Shown: positions 44,851-53,459 of the stretch, one piece after another
How the letters are laid out: each line of letters starts with the position of its first letter
How positions within the stretch are numbered: position 1 is the first letter of the stretch
Assembly (NCBI GenBank): GCA_013289705.1
Contig: JABCZM010000008.1
Location: forward strand, 1 to 64,000
Length of the DNA stretch: 64,000 nucleotides
Reading direction: 5' to 3'
Source of the DNA: Candidatus Saccharimonadota bacterium
GTDB lineage: Bacteria; Patescibacteriota; Saccharimonadia; Saccharimonadales; UBA4665
Position numbers and translations under genes: made by a program
The notes under the pieces: generated by a model
What the model was told of the DNA's origin: nothing
Seen by the model: the letters and a program-made list of their open reading frames with translations, nothing else
Databases searched by the model: none

Positions 44851-46176
44851 CTACAGTTCATCTTCGTTGTCGGGGTGACGATAGTCTTTAACAATGCTAA
44901 CAATACGCTCCAAGCCGTGTTTTTCTTCAACACCAGTTTTTAAATTCTTGACCGTAAACTGGTCATCTGCAAGCTCGTTTTCGCCAATAATAATCACAAA
45001 ATGAATGCCTTTTTTGTCGGCAAGCCGTATCTGGTCACCAACTTTCTTGCCGCTCAGATCCACTGCCAAGTTCAAACCCATTGCACGCAAATCGGCGATG
45101 ACTTTCTGAGCCTGGCCAAAAACGTCGCCAGCTAGTACGACATAAGCGTTAGTCTCTGTACTGAGTACGGGTGCAAGTTTGTGACCTTTCAAAAACTCGG
45201 CCAACACCGCGTCACCCATAGCGTACCCAACAGTAGGAACTGGCTCAACGCCAAATGCACCAACTAGGCCATCGTAGCGACCGCCGCCACACATTGCTCG
45301 ATTATTATCCGGATCGTTATCAAACACTTCAAAGACAATATCGGTATAGTAATCAAAGCCTCGCATGAGTGCTATGTCAAACACTGCATTAGTAATACCT
45401 AGTGCTTCAAGCTGCTCAAGTGTTTGCTTGATAGGTTGCAGCGATTCGTGCGCCTGGACTTCTTGCGGCAGCGCAGCAAAGTCTTTGGCAGCCAAGATGC
45501 TGAGCAACCTGTCGACAGTGCCAGCTTCGCGCTGCGACGGACTACAAAGCCCATCGAGTTGAGTGACAAAATCTGTTCGCTCAATCTTGTTTATGCGGTC
45601 AACCAACCGAATGACACTTGTCTGCTGGACTCCGTCGAGCCCAAGATAGTCGCCCAGAATGAAGTTTACAAACTTACGGCCATTAACCTTAATGGTGTAC
45701 ATGTCGTGTTTTGCGCCAAATTCTCGAAAAATCTGGTCGGCAACCGTGATGATTTCAACATCTGCCTCAACACCAGCCACGCCAAAGATATCGACATTTA
45801 ACTGCCAGAACTCGCGTAAACGACCCTTTTGGGGACGCTCGTAGCGCATTAGGTTTGGAATACTATACCAACGAATTGGATAGGCCAATTCCTGGCGTTT
45901 TGCGGCCACCATACGGCTGACGGTTGGCGTCATTTCGGTACGAATGGTCATACTACGGCCGCCACGATCGGTGAAAGTGTAGGTTTGCTCATCAATAATT
46001 TCTTGATTGCCTTTGCTTAGATACAAATCGGTTGGTTCCAGAATTGGTGCATCGTACTCTTCATAGCCAAACCGTTCGCAAACGGTGCGAATCTTGGCAA
46101 ACATAAAGTTTCGGAAGCGCATGTCTTCCGGGTAAAAATCCCGTGCGCCTTTGTAGGGTTGTGTGCTTAGTGCCAT
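44851..46176 (-). CDS. hisS: histidyl-tRNA synthetase
   Basis: 441 residues, class II. Motif 2 (RYERPQKGRLREFWQLNVD), the histidine-specific GRYDGLVGAFG and the C-terminal anticodon domain are present. It follows the HAD gene by 53 bases. Confidence 0.95.
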   Translation of the reverse strand: MALSTQPYKGARDFYPEDMRFRNFMFAKIRTVCERFGYEEYDAPILEPTDLYLSKGNQEIIDEQTYTFTDRGGRSMTIRTEMTPTVSRMVAAKRQELAYPIRWYSIPNLMRYERPQKGRLREFWQLNVDIFGVAGVEADVEIITVADQIFREFGAKHDMYTIKVNGRKFVNFILGDYLGLDGVQQTSVIRLVDRINKIERTDFVTQLDGLCSPSQREAGTVDRLLSILAAKDFAALPQEVQAHESLQPIKQTLEQLEALGITNAVFDIALMRGFDYYTDIVFEVFDNDPDNNRAMCGGGRYDGLVGAFGVEPVPTVGYAMGDAVLAEFLKGHKLAPVLSTETNAYVVLAGDVFGQAQKVIADLRAMGLNLAVDLSGKKVGDQIRLADKKGIHFVIIIGENELADDQFTVKNLKTGVEEKHGLERIVSIVKDYRHPDNEDEL

Positions 46177-46229
46177 ATTTCCTCTATCTTATGTTATTTG
46201 GGATAAATTTTCCATCTGTTAATTTTGCC

Positions 46230-47057
46230 TTAATGCCTTGAGCTCGGTACTTCTCGCTCAACCAACTGTCGTAGGATGCTCACACACCCTGTCGTGAGCG
46301 ATTCGTCAACAACCACACTGGCTGCTTGTTTAAAGTCGAGCGAAGCATTACTTACTGCAACCTGTTCGGCGATATCATTACCTATAAAATCGCTCATCGA
46401 GTTGCCCACCATGATACATCTCGATAGCCCTATGCTACTCATCAACCTCAGCACTCCAGCACGCTTTGTAACTCCTCTTCTTGACACAATCAAAAGTCCA
46501 GAAGCCGGGTTATTGTCTTCTTCTAGGCTATCGAAAGCCGGAAAGAACTGTCGACAGTCTTGGATAACTTGTTGCGTGCGAACATCGTCAAGTTGCAAAT
46601 TACCGTCCACATCCACAGTTCGAACAAAAAAGCGCAACGAACACCGGCTCAGCGTATTTATGAGCATGGCCGTTTGACCAGGCTCACCTACGCGCAAGCC
46701 TGTTCGAATGGCCTCAACGGGGTTTCCAGACCAGACAGCGATACCTTGTTTAGCGGCATAGCAACCAATATTCTCTCTGGCGTCAAGAACAGCCGCAACA
46801 TCGCCGTTATCGCACGCAGGCATACCATCCAGCTCCACCACAGCACCTTTCTCGGCAATAATCGGGCCTTTCATTCCAAAGCGCTCGCGCCATACCTCAA
46901 GTGCCTCGTATGGCGTGTCTGAGTTAAGTCCGACCTTCCAACCCACATCTTGGGCTTCTGCGACCGCACTGTATATTGACCGGTCTGTTATTTGGTAGTT
47001 GTCATCAATAAGGGTGCCGTCCAGATCGAATAGGGCAAGCTTTTCTGCATTACTCAT
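46230..47057 (-). CDS. Cof-type HAD hydrolase
   Basis: 275 residues from MSNAEKLALFDLDGTL. Motif I is DLDGT (11-15) and the C-terminal motif reads GNSMSDF. An earlier in-frame ATG at 47114 lies within the preceding gene; the chosen start overlaps the nucleoside-hydrolase stop as ATGAGTAA. It may remove phosphate from nucleotides or sugar phosphates released by its neighbours, but the substrate is unknown. Confidence 0.8.
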   Translation of the reverse strand: MSNAEKLALFDLDGTLIDDNYQITDRSIYSAVAEAQDVGWKVGLNSDTPYEALEVWRERFGMKGPIIAEKGAVVELDGMPACDNGDVAAVLDARENIGCYAAKQGIAVWSGNPVEAIRTGLRVGEPGQTAMLINTLSRCSLRFFVRTVDVDGNLQLDDVRTQQVIQDCRQFFPAFDSLEEDNNPASGLLIVSRRGVTKRAGVLRLMSSIGLSRCIMVGNSMSDFIGNDIAEQVAVSNASLDFKQAASVVVDESLTTGCVSILRQLVEREVPSSRH

Positions 47058-47949
47058 AGCTCGCCCCTTGAAATATGATGTCAAACATTTTCCTGGCAAC
47101 AAAATCTGGGTCAAGAACTCTTACCGCAATATCACAAGATGGTTTACTGCTATCTAACACTGTTTGACCCCGACGCTTACCTCTCGGAATAACCCTCACC
47201 CCACTCCGGCGCCAAGATGCGTAGGCCGGATAGAATGCCAAGAATACGGCCAGCGGATCATAAAGTTCGTTACTTACAGTATATCGACCATTATCGTAAC
47301 CTGCTAGCAACAACTGCTTCAGCCAAATATTGGTAGTGGTTGTTTCCGGGATTGATTGGACCATTGCTCGTGACCAGCCAACATCAAAGGCGACCTCAGC
47401 TGGCACAAGTTTCACATCTGTTTGAACACAGTTTTCGAATACCCATTTTGCCGCTTCAACATCAAATCGGATATTAAGCTCGGCAGGGTTGCCGTTTTCT
47501 TCAAATCTATCAAAAAGGCCTCCCATGATAAGCAAATTATCGACTGGGCCTCGCTCAAAAAGCGTAGCAACCTCTGTTAGCGTAGCAAGCGATATAATCG
47601 ACCTATAGCCCGCACTTTTCGCCTCCACTCTAGGTGTTTTGCCCATTGTAGGCCGAACATCCCAAAGTCCATTTGCACCTTGTTTTTCATCTATCCAAGC
47701 TTCGTTGACTTTGCCGTTCTGTGGCAACGACGGCCCAGACCTGTACTGCCAAGATCGGCCCGCAAGTGACACAAAATCTTGCGCATTTTGAGCAGTTACC
47801 TCTGCACTCATATTGCCAAATGTCGACACGAGCTGTTTCGGTGTATTTTTGGTTAATTTATCAAGCAATGTGAGCGCTAGCAGATCGTCTAGACCTGGAT
47901 CAGAGACAATCGTTATGCCGTCGGTTATGCTATCTTTCCAGCTCTTCAT
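47050..47949 (-). CDS. inosine-uridine-type nucleoside hydrolase
   Basis: 299 residues. The calcium-binding DPGLDDLLAL (17-26) and STFGNMSAEVTAQNA match the nucleoside hydrolase family; the C-terminal Asp ligand appears in YDPLAVFLAF. It would split nucleosides to base and ribose. It overlaps the phosphoribosyltransferase by 4 bases and the HAD gene by 8, so the three form a translationally coupled set. Confidence 0.82.
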   Translation of the reverse strand: MKSWKDSITDGITIVSDPGLDDLLALTLLDKLTKNTPKQLVSTFGNMSAEVTAQNAQDFVSLAGRSWQYRSGPSLPQNGKVNEAWIDEKQGANGLWDVRPTMGKTPRVEAKSAGYRSIISLATLTEVATLFERGPVDNLLIMGGLFDRFEENGNPAELNIRFDVEAAKWVFENCVQTDVKLVPAEVAFDVGWSRAMVQSIPETTTTNIWLKQLLLAGYDNGRYTVSNELYDPLAVFLAFYPAYASWRRSGVRVIPRGKRRGQTVLDSSKPSCDIAVRVLDPDFVARKMFDIIFQGASYE

Positions 47950-48645
47950 ACTCGTGTCTCCGCCTGGGCAATTGCATCACAAAATGCCGCCTGACTACCT
48001 TCAAAGTACCGTTCAGCCAAAGCTTGGCTGCGTTCGGGAAAGTTTTGCAAGGAAGCCAGCGAGTTAATTGGCGGCCTACCACCGCCTTCACGCTCGTAAA
48101 TCATGGCAGCCCGAACATCCGTAATATCAATCAAGCGGCGCGTACTTGAGCTTTTAAAAAGCATCCCCACCCCAACACCTCGTGCCCCAGGAGTTACATA
48201 GTCATTTGCAACGGCAAGTGTACGTCCGCTGACAGCCAGATCGTCAATTAGAAACGGGGGCTCTTGGCATTGCATGTCTTGGGACACAAGATCTCGCTTC
48301 TCGCGCTCCCTACTAAAGCCAATGGTGGTCATCGGTAGCTTGGTACAATCTTTAGCAAGTTTAATTGCAAAATTGTAGCCACTTTCGCCCACGGCGACCG
48401 CCGTATTCAACTCTTCATCAGCTATTTGCGAGGCAAGTTTATTTGCCAACCGCACTAAATCAACACAGATGAAGTGACCTCCTCGAAACGTACATCAGCT
48501 CATCCAACTCCGACGTTGTAACATTACCCAACTCACCCTCAACCAACAGTAAATTAGCATTGGCAGGTAACCGAGCATCTGTCGCAACATTCGTTTCCAA
48601 AAAATTATTCATTTCACTCGTAGTAGTTATTTCAAACTTGCTCAT
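47946..48645 (-). pseudogene. type I phosphoribosyltransferase, frameshifted
   Basis: Two frames belong together. The start (48645, with AGGAG upstream) gives about 53 residues to ELMYV; the second frame continues RGGHFICVDLVRLANKLA and then the PRPP loop FLIDDLAVSGRTLA. The full span is 700 bases, one base more than 233 codons, and a run of three T's (48488-48486) is where one extra base would sit. It could be a sequencing error, a lesion, or a downstream GTG start at 48455 may still make a truncated 169-residue protein. With the nucleoside hydrolase and PRPP synthetase nearby it suggests base salvage. Confidence 0.75.
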
Positions 48646-48683
48646 ATATTTCTCCTAATTAATTATCTTCAATTCATACAACA

Positions 48684-48710
48684 AAAAACGCCAGCGACGT
48701 GCTGACGTTT
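48684..48710 (-). terminator. terminator after the TrpR-like regulator
   Basis: AACGTCAGC and GCTGGCGTT pair over 9 bp (one G-T) and are followed by TTTT(T) on the minus strand. It separates the regulator from the phosphoribosyltransferase operon, or attenuates it, because no strong promoter is visible between. Confidence 0.85.
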
Positions 48711-48732
48711 GCTTGTTCGAAAGAATAGCTAA

Positions 48733-49059
48733 CTATGCAGCACGAGCTGGCAATATATGGCTGTGGTGCTCAGTTTTAAGAACAGCTTCGTAGCCACCCA
48801 TGCCGTTTTGCATCCAATCGCTAATACGTGCAACCGTGCGACTGGAAAGCTTGGTTTTGGCGATAATTTCGGTGTATTTGGCACCACTTTGGAGCATTTT
48901 TGCTGCTTCTAAGCGCGCACCAACCTCTGTTATTTCTTTTTCGGTCATCACATCGCGCAAGAAGTTTTGCATGGTTTTAACATCATCAATAGCAACCAAA
49001 GCAGAAGCTAACTGCTTGGCCTGTTCTGTCTGCAACACCGATGAAACTTGTTTTAACAT
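48733..49059 (-). CDS. TrpR/YerC-superfamily transcription regulator
   Basis: 108 residues from MLKQVSSVL. TMQNFLRDVMTEKEITEVGARLEAAKMLQSGAKYTEIIAKTKLSSRTVARISDWM matches the YerC/YecD branch of the TrpR fold. Longer in-frame ATGs at 49065 and 49209 fall within or before the promoter. The start is 8 bases past the -10, so the mRNA is leaderless, and a palindromic operator covers that -10, implying self-repression. A ligand is unknown. Confidence 0.82.
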   Translation of the reverse strand: MLKQVSSVLQTEQAKQLASALVAIDDVKTMQNFLRDVMTEKEITEVGARLEAAKMLQSGAKYTEIIAKTKLSSRTVARISDWMQNGMGGYEAVLKTEHHSHILPARAA

Positions 49060-49064
49060 GTCCA

Positions 49065-49095
49065 TTACTTTAGCAAAGTAAAGTAAGCTTGTCAA
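49065..49095. promoter_or_regulatory. promoter and palindromic operator of the TrpR-like gene
   Basis: On the minus strand TTGACA (49095-49090), 17 bases, TAAAGT (49072-49067). Over the spacer and -10 lies a perfect inverted repeat TTACTTTA-(6)-TAAAGTAA (49065-49086). Confidence 0.8.
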
Positions 49096-49181
49096 ACTTT
49101 CCGTCGCTTTGTCGAATACACCTAAGCGTAAGTTCTGGTTTGTTTTTTTCAAAAAATGCATTACAAACGGCGTATGAAAGC

Positions 49182-49220
49182 TTGACCACAATGCATTATG
49201 TAAGTACAATAGTAATTACT
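49182..49220 (+). promoter_or_regulatory. mazEF promoter
   Basis: TTGACC (49182-49187), 17 bases, TACAAT (49205-49210), followed by the palindrome AGTAATTACT (49211-49220) and the ATG. The palindrome is a possible antitoxin operator. No Shine-Dalgarno. Confidence 0.72.
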
Positions 49221-49466
49221 ATGCAGTCAACTATTATACAGATCGGTAATTCAAAAGGTATACGTCTCACCAAAGACATACTTATACTAAGCGGCATCCA
49301 AAAAGATGTAGATATTCAGGTTAAAAAAGGTGAAATTAAAATTGTGCCCGCAAAAAAATCCATAGAGGTGCCTGAGTTTGCCTCTGTTTCTGAGGCTTCG
49401 TTTGCTAAAGACTGGCTACGTCCTGAAGAGGAGGAAGCATGGAAAAGCTATCAATCGGACAAGTAG
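49221..49466 (+). CDS. mazE: MazE/AbrB-type antitoxin
   Basis: 81 residues from MQSTIIQIGNSKGIRLTKDIL, an AbrB/SpoVT-like DNA-binding fold typical of MazE; the earlier ATG at 49089 precedes the promoter. The acidic C-terminus (RPEEEEAWKSYQSDK) should wrap the toxin. Overlaps the toxin gene by 28 bases. Confidence 0.82.
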   Translation: MQSTIIQIGNSKGIRLTKDILILSGIQKDVDIQVKKGEIKIVPAKKSIEVPEFASVSEASFAKDWLRPEEEEAWKSYQSDK

Positions 49467-49774
49467 TACTGGCTACGTTTCCTTTCTCTAATCTTGAAAG
49501 CAATAAGTTACGACCATGTCTTATCATTGGCATTGCAGAATTTGAAAATATCGTTCTCTGTCAGATTACCAGTAAGCGCTACCATAGTAAGCGAGCAATA
49601 TCCTTGAAATCTAGCGACTTCGCCAAAGGCTCTATCGTGACAGATAGCTTTATTAGGCCCGACAAAATAGCTACGCTCGATAAAATGATGATTAAAAGAG
49701 TGCTAGGCACTCTTTCCAACGACAAGCTATCTGAATTTAAGCTTGGGCTCAAAGCATTTCTGGAAATCAGTTAA
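49439..49774 (+). CDS. mazF: MazF/PemK-type endoribonuclease toxin
   Basis: 111 residues. GQVVLATFPFSNLESNKLRPCLIIG and the TDSFIRPDKIATLDK segment identify the PemK/MazF fold, an mRNA-cleaving toxin. The pair is divergent from the TrpR-like gene, both promoters lying between 49065 and 49220. Confidence 0.82.
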   Translation: MEKLSIGQVVLATFPFSNLESNKLRPCLIIGIAEFENIVLCQITSKRYHSKRAISLKSSDFAKGSIVTDSFIRPDKIATLDKMMIKRVLGTLSNDKLSEFKLGLKAFLEIS

Positions 49775-49861
49775 TTTGGTGCAACTAATGCACAACAGCC
49801 CTACAAGACGTTCTGGTTTTATAGAGCCTTGCCGTAAATAGCCTCAGATCTCTCTTAATTC

Positions 49862-50896
49862 TTACGAATAGTTACCGCCCTGTCCTTCATACAGCCCAGA
49901 TACCGAGCCGCCAATTAGTATTTGCTTGAGACCGTCTGCTATTAGCTCAGCAGATGAGACTATTTGCAGTTTGTTACCGAGTCGTTCTTGTACCTCGTCA
50001 CGGATAGGCAGTGTATCGGTCACAATGATCTGCTCGATGGGTGCATCCGCTAGGCGCTCGGCAGCTGAACCCGAAAACCAAGGATGTGTCGCGGCTACGT
50101 AGATCCTCTTGGCACCGGATTCATGCAATTTTTCTGCTGCCGATGCGACCGTACCACCAGTGCTAATCATATCGTCCATGATGAAACAGGTCTTGCCTTC
50201 CACGTCACCAACCCGACCAACATGCGATACCACTTCTCTATGTTTATCTCTCGTTTTCACCATATCTTTTAACTCTACGCCAAGCAGCTCGGCCTGTGCT
50301 CGTAGGATTTTCGAGTGTCCTTCATCGGGAGCAATCATGATATAGTCATCCTGATCACCGATCATAAGTTCGGCAAGCTTGGCACGCAATGCCGGCTGTG
50401 CAGTTAAATGATCATATACTCCTGGTTTTCTGAACGAGGTCAGTGTGTGGGTGTCGTGTATGTCAACTGTTACAAAATGGGTTGCGCCTGCGGATCTCAA
50501 TAGATCGAGATTTAGATCGGCCGATACAGCCTCTCTTGGAAGAACTTGCCGATCTTGTCTTGATCCTGCCATACAAGGTGCCACCGCCATCACTTTGGCC
50601 GCACCGCCACGAGCACCTGCATCAATCATTTGAAGATGCTGATAGAAAGAATCGGCAGTGGAGTTGCCATCCACTGGGGCATGGGTTTGGAAGGCGACTA
50701 AGAGCTTACCTCGTACCGACTCCTCATGCCGCACGTACGTTTCTGTGTCGGCGAATCTAGCAAATTTGACAGGCGATAATTCAATCCCTAACAACGCAGC
50801 AACCCGTTTACCCAATTCTGGGTGCGTGTTACCGTTTGCGAAGGCCACGTTCTTGGCTATATCTGGAAATTCAGCTAGCGACACCACATACCTCAA
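49862..50896 (-). CDS. prs: ribose-phosphate pyrophosphokinase (PRPP synthetase)
   Basis: 344 residues, somewhat longer than the usual 315. Motifs: FADTETYVRHEESVRGK, SRQDRQVLPREAVSADLN (catalytic loop), the divalent-metal VDIHD and the PRPP loop IMDDMISTGGT. The reading frame begins at a TTG (50896); a GTG at 50884 with GAGG upstream is a more likely start. It supplies PRPP to nucleotide, histidine and tryptophan synthesis, and to the phosphoribosyltransferase nearby. Confidence 0.9.
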   Translation of the reverse strand: MRYVVSLAEFPDIAKNVAFANGNTHPELGKRVAALLGIELSPVKFARFADTETYVRHEESVRGKLLVAFQTHAPVDGNSTADSFYQHLQMIDAGARGGAAKVMAVAPCMAGSRQDRQVLPREAVSADLNLDLLRSAGATHFVTVDIHDTHTLTSFRKPGVYDHLTAQPALRAKLAELMIGDQDDYIMIAPDEGHSKILRAQAELLGVELKDMVKTRDKHREVVSHVGRVGDVEGKTCFIMDDMISTGGTVASAAEKLHESGAKRIYVAATHPWFSGSAAERLADAPIEQIIVTDTLPIRDEVQERLGNKLQIVSSAELIADGLKQILIGGSVSGLYEGQGGNYS

Positions 50897-51010
50897 AGTT
50901 ATTCATTTAGCCTTAATGTAGCATATTGTTGATAGATATAAAATATTATGTTCGGTAGACATTATTGCTGCGTGCCCACACTGCCAGTTCTTCGTCGTTC
51001 ATCTGAAGAC

Positions 51011-51289
51011 TCAGTCACGGCAAACCAAGCCACCAATCTTGGGGGCCGCTTCAACAGGCTGGTCAGGAAGTTCGGCGGTGATAAGGATAGCCTGGGAATA
51101 TACTTCCGGCTCCTTTTGTCGTCCAATGGGAGGCAAGGCTGGCCCATCAATCACACACTGAGCAACAACGTGGCCACCAGCTTTCGCAACTTGTTCATAT
51201 ATGCTAGTAACATTTTCCGCGATAGCCTCAAGTTCTTCATAGCGCGAAACGTTAACAGTCCTCACGATGTGCGTTTCAAATGGAGGCAT
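51011..51289 (-). CDS. unknown 92-residue protein
   Basis: Not recognised. Mixed alpha/beta, soluble, with VVAQCVIDGPALPPIGRQKEPEVYSQAILITAE. It has GGGAG ahead of the ATG. Last native-looking gene before the foreign block. Confidence 0.5.
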   Translation of the reverse strand: MPPFETHIVRTVNVSRYEELEAIAENVTSIYEQVAKAGGHVVAQCVIDGPALPPIGRQKEPEVYSQAILITAELPDQPVEAAPKIGGLVCRD

Positions 51290-51345
51290 AGAGTACTCCC
51301 TTTATTGTATAAAGTGTATCGTTCATCTATTCAGGAGGCAAGCAT

Positions 51346-51450
51346 ATGAATAATCCACTAATAGCTGTCAATCAAAAAGACCCCGATAACAGAGGTCATA
51401 ATAAATCTGAAATTCCTTCAGAACTGCTTCATACTTTATGGTGCACCTGA
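51346..51450 (+). pseudogene. small ORF cut off by inserted DNA
   Basis: AGGAGG lies 6 bases ahead of an ATG at 51346; the frame encodes 34 residues starting MNNPLIAVNQKDPDN and ends at a TGA (51448-51450) that falls just inside the GC-rich block. The strong ribosome site and AT-rich native codon use suggest the 5' end of a gene whose remainder was displaced. Confidence 0.45.
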
Positions 51451-51932
51451 GAGACCAGCTCTCAAACTTCTCTCCGTCCCTGGTGCGCCTAACCACCGCG
51501 CTGGCATCGGGTAGCCGTTCGGGTCGTGGGGCGGCTTCGGCTGCGGTGGCCCAGTCGGGCTCAGTGGGGGAAGAGGCAGCTCGTGTCCGGCTGTCACTGG
51601 TCCGCGTCAACCACAAGCTGACCGTCAGCGAGATCGATGAGCTGGTTGCTGCCTACGAAGGTGGTGCGTCGATGCGGTCGTTGGCTGCCAGGTTTGTGCT
51701 GCATGAGCAGACGGTGCGGGCGCATCTGAAACGGCGCAAGGTGGTGACGCGGCCGGTGGGCTGCTTACTGACCCAGGCGCAACGATCGAACCTGATTGAG
51801 ACGTATCTGGCCGGATCGTCAATGAATGCCCTGGCCCGAACTTACGGCGTGTCCGTCGACACGGTGCACCGCTGGCTGGTCAAAGCTGATGTGCCGATTC
51901 GGCCCCGGAACTGGCGACCACCGACGTTGTGA
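51438..51932 (+). CDS. double helix-turn-helix protein, foreign-looking
   Basis: 164 residues. Two helix-turn-helix repeats are visible: KLTVSEIDELVAAYEGGASMRSLAARFVLHEQTVRAHLKRRKV and LTQAQRSNLIETYLAGSSMNALARTYGVSVDTVHRWLVKADV. This is like the C-terminal part of actinobacterial recombinases or resolvases; the catalytic part is absent. GC content is visibly far above neighbours, so recent transfer is likely. The true start is unclear. Confidence 0.6.
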   Translation: MVHLRDQLSNFSPSLVRLTTALASGSRSGRGAASAAVAQSGSVGEEAARVRLSLVRVNHKLTVSEIDELVAAYEGGASMRSLAARFVLHEQTVRAHLKRRKVVTRPVGCLLTQAQRSNLIETYLAGSSMNALARTYGVSVDTVHRWLVKADVPIRPRNWRPPTL

Positions 51933-51962
51933 AACATGAAGCTGGGTTGCCTGCTTTTGGAG

Positions 51963-52466
51963 TCAGGCTGCGGCCTGCTCGTCAGGTGCGACGTCCGTTG
52001 GCTGGTTCTGTGTGGTCAGTTGGTCGGCGAGTCGTAGCAATGCCTGGGCGAGCAACTTGCCGTTTGGTTCTGGCTTGGCGACCGCCGCAACCGAGAAGAT
52101 GCGGGTTGAGCCATGGGCTGGCTCATAGCGGACAGTTCGACGGGGGTGACTGGCGACGTAGTCCGGAACGGCGCTGCCGGTCAGCACTGTGTCCAGGCCG
52201 TAGGTGTCACAGATGTGGTTGAAGGTCTCGTGTAGAACGGCGTAGTGCTTGCCGGCACGGGCACCCAGGGATGGCTCCGACTGATCCAGGTGGCGACGGT
52301 GCTGGCCGAGCTGATCTAGGGTCAGGTCAGTTGATGGCAGGTAGTAGCGGTGCAGTTCTCGTTGCTGGGTGGGTGACAGTAGGGCGAATAGCCGCCGGTC
52401 GTTCTCCCATATACAGCTTAGGAAGTCGTGACGCCATAGATAGGTGTCGGTTGATAGTCGGGGCAT
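51963..52466 (-). CDS. unknown 167-residue protein, GC-rich
   Basis: Not recognised. Has many Arg, His, Leu and Thr residues and GC-rich codons as in Actinobacteria. It converges on the helix-turn-helix gene. An inverted repeat GATCCTC/GAGGATC lies just upstream (about 52474-52498). Confidence 0.45.
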   Translation of the reverse strand: MPRLSTDTYLWRHDFLSCIWENDRRLFALLSPTQQRELHRYYLPSTDLTLDQLGQHRRHLDQSEPSLGARAGKHYAVLHETFNHICDTYGLDTVLTGSAVPDYVASHPRRTVRYEPAHGSTRIFSVAAVAKPEPNGKLLAQALLRLADQLTTQNQPTDVAPDEQAAA

Positions 52467-52504
52467 AGCGGTTGATCCTCGTTTAATTGGTGAGGATCAC
52501 TATA

Positions 52505-53411
52505 ACCCGAATCACGAATTAACTCCCATCTGGTAACCGAGTAACGTACGTAGGTAGTGCACAAAGTAGCCCCTGACACTTCTGGGGAACGAAGTGACCA
52601 AGAAGTGTTGTTCTTTGAGCTTGCCAAACGTAGCCTCAATCTTTGGGCGCATATGGAGCAGTAGTAGCTGCCAATCTGTTATGAGCTTCTTTCTTTGGGT
52701 GTGGTGTGGCGGAGCCACAACAATGGTTCTGTACTTCTTCCACAGACGTTTTCGCATGACACTGCCGCCGTAGTGACTGTCACCAACCAGTATTCTAGTC
52801 TGGCTATTCACGAGCCGTTCCATGACTTGGTTGTCATGCTCGTTGGCTGGCGTAAATACGAGTGCAGCTAGTCTGTTCGGGTGGTCAATGGCCGCGTGCA
52901 GCTTGAAGCCGTAGTGCCAACCCTGCCAGTTCTTGCCGAACTGAGCCACCCCTTTGGCTACCTTGTGCCGGTCAGCCCGAATGGGCCTGCAGACCGGCAG
53001 CATGGTAGAGTCGGCAAAGCGGAGTGGTGCACCACTAGCTAGTAACGAGCTTAGAAACCATACCAATTTGGGTAATAACCGGTGGCAGTGAGCCCCAAAG
53101 TTCTGGTATTTCGGTAGTTTCGGAAAGTAATCCTGGTACTCACGCCCAATCCACGAGTACACAGCCGACAGATTTTTATGGGGTTCGTTGAGCCCATCCC
53201 AGATAAGAATGGTCAGCAGTTCACTGTCGCGAAGGACTGGTTTGACCCCCGGTTTCACTTCGGTGGGCAGACAGTCGTCTACCCAAACGTAGACATCTAC
53301 GATATGCTGTTTTTGTAAAGCACGCATTGCTTTTCTCCTGTTTGTTTTAAGCGATTTACAAGAGAAAGTGTAGCGTGCTTTATCTATTGGGGGTTAATTC
53401 GTGATTCGGGT
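52505..53411 (-). mobile_element. IS982-type insertion sequence
   Basis: Terminal inverted repeats begin ACCCGAATCACGAATTAAC at the left (52505) and its complement at the right end (53411), continuing with one mismatch for about 24 bases. The single transposase gene fills the interior. Flanks ACTATA (left) and ACTATG (right) could be a target duplication with one mismatch. Confidence 0.9.
52512..53327 (-). CDS. IS982-family transposase
   Basis: 271 residues, a DDE transposase: first Asp in RFADSTMLPVCRPIR, second in LVGDSHYGG, Glu in KIEATFGKLKEQ. The HYGFKLHAAID segment is also typical. Appears intact. Confidence 0.88.
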   Translation of the reverse strand: MRALQKQHIVDVYVWVDDCLPTEVKPGVKPVLRDSELLTILIWDGLNEPHKNLSAVYSWIGREYQDYFPKLPKYQNFGAHCHRLLPKLVWFLSSLLASGAPLRFADSTMLPVCRPIRADRHKVAKGVAQFGKNWQGWHYGFKLHAAIDHPNRLAALVFTPANEHDNQVMERLVNSQTRILVGDSHYGGSVMRKRLWKKYRTIVVAPPHHTQRKKLITDWQLLLLHMRPKIEATFGKLKEQHFLVTSFPRSVRGYFVHYLRTLLGYQMGVNS

Positions 53412-53420
53412 ACTATGTAC

Positions 53421-53450
53421 TTGACGTTCAGGCCAACTTGGCGCTAAATA
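53421..53450 (+). promoter_or_regulatory. promoter of the single-span protein
   Basis: TTGACG (53421-53426), 18 bases, TAAATA (53445-53450), then 9 bases to the ATG; leaderless-type. Confidence 0.55.
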
Positions 53451-53459
53451 AAAGTACTA

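Noticed and set aside
48460-48645. 61-residue ORF as an independent gene
   Set aside because: It continues into the phosphoribosyltransferase by a one-base shift and is best seen as its N-terminus.
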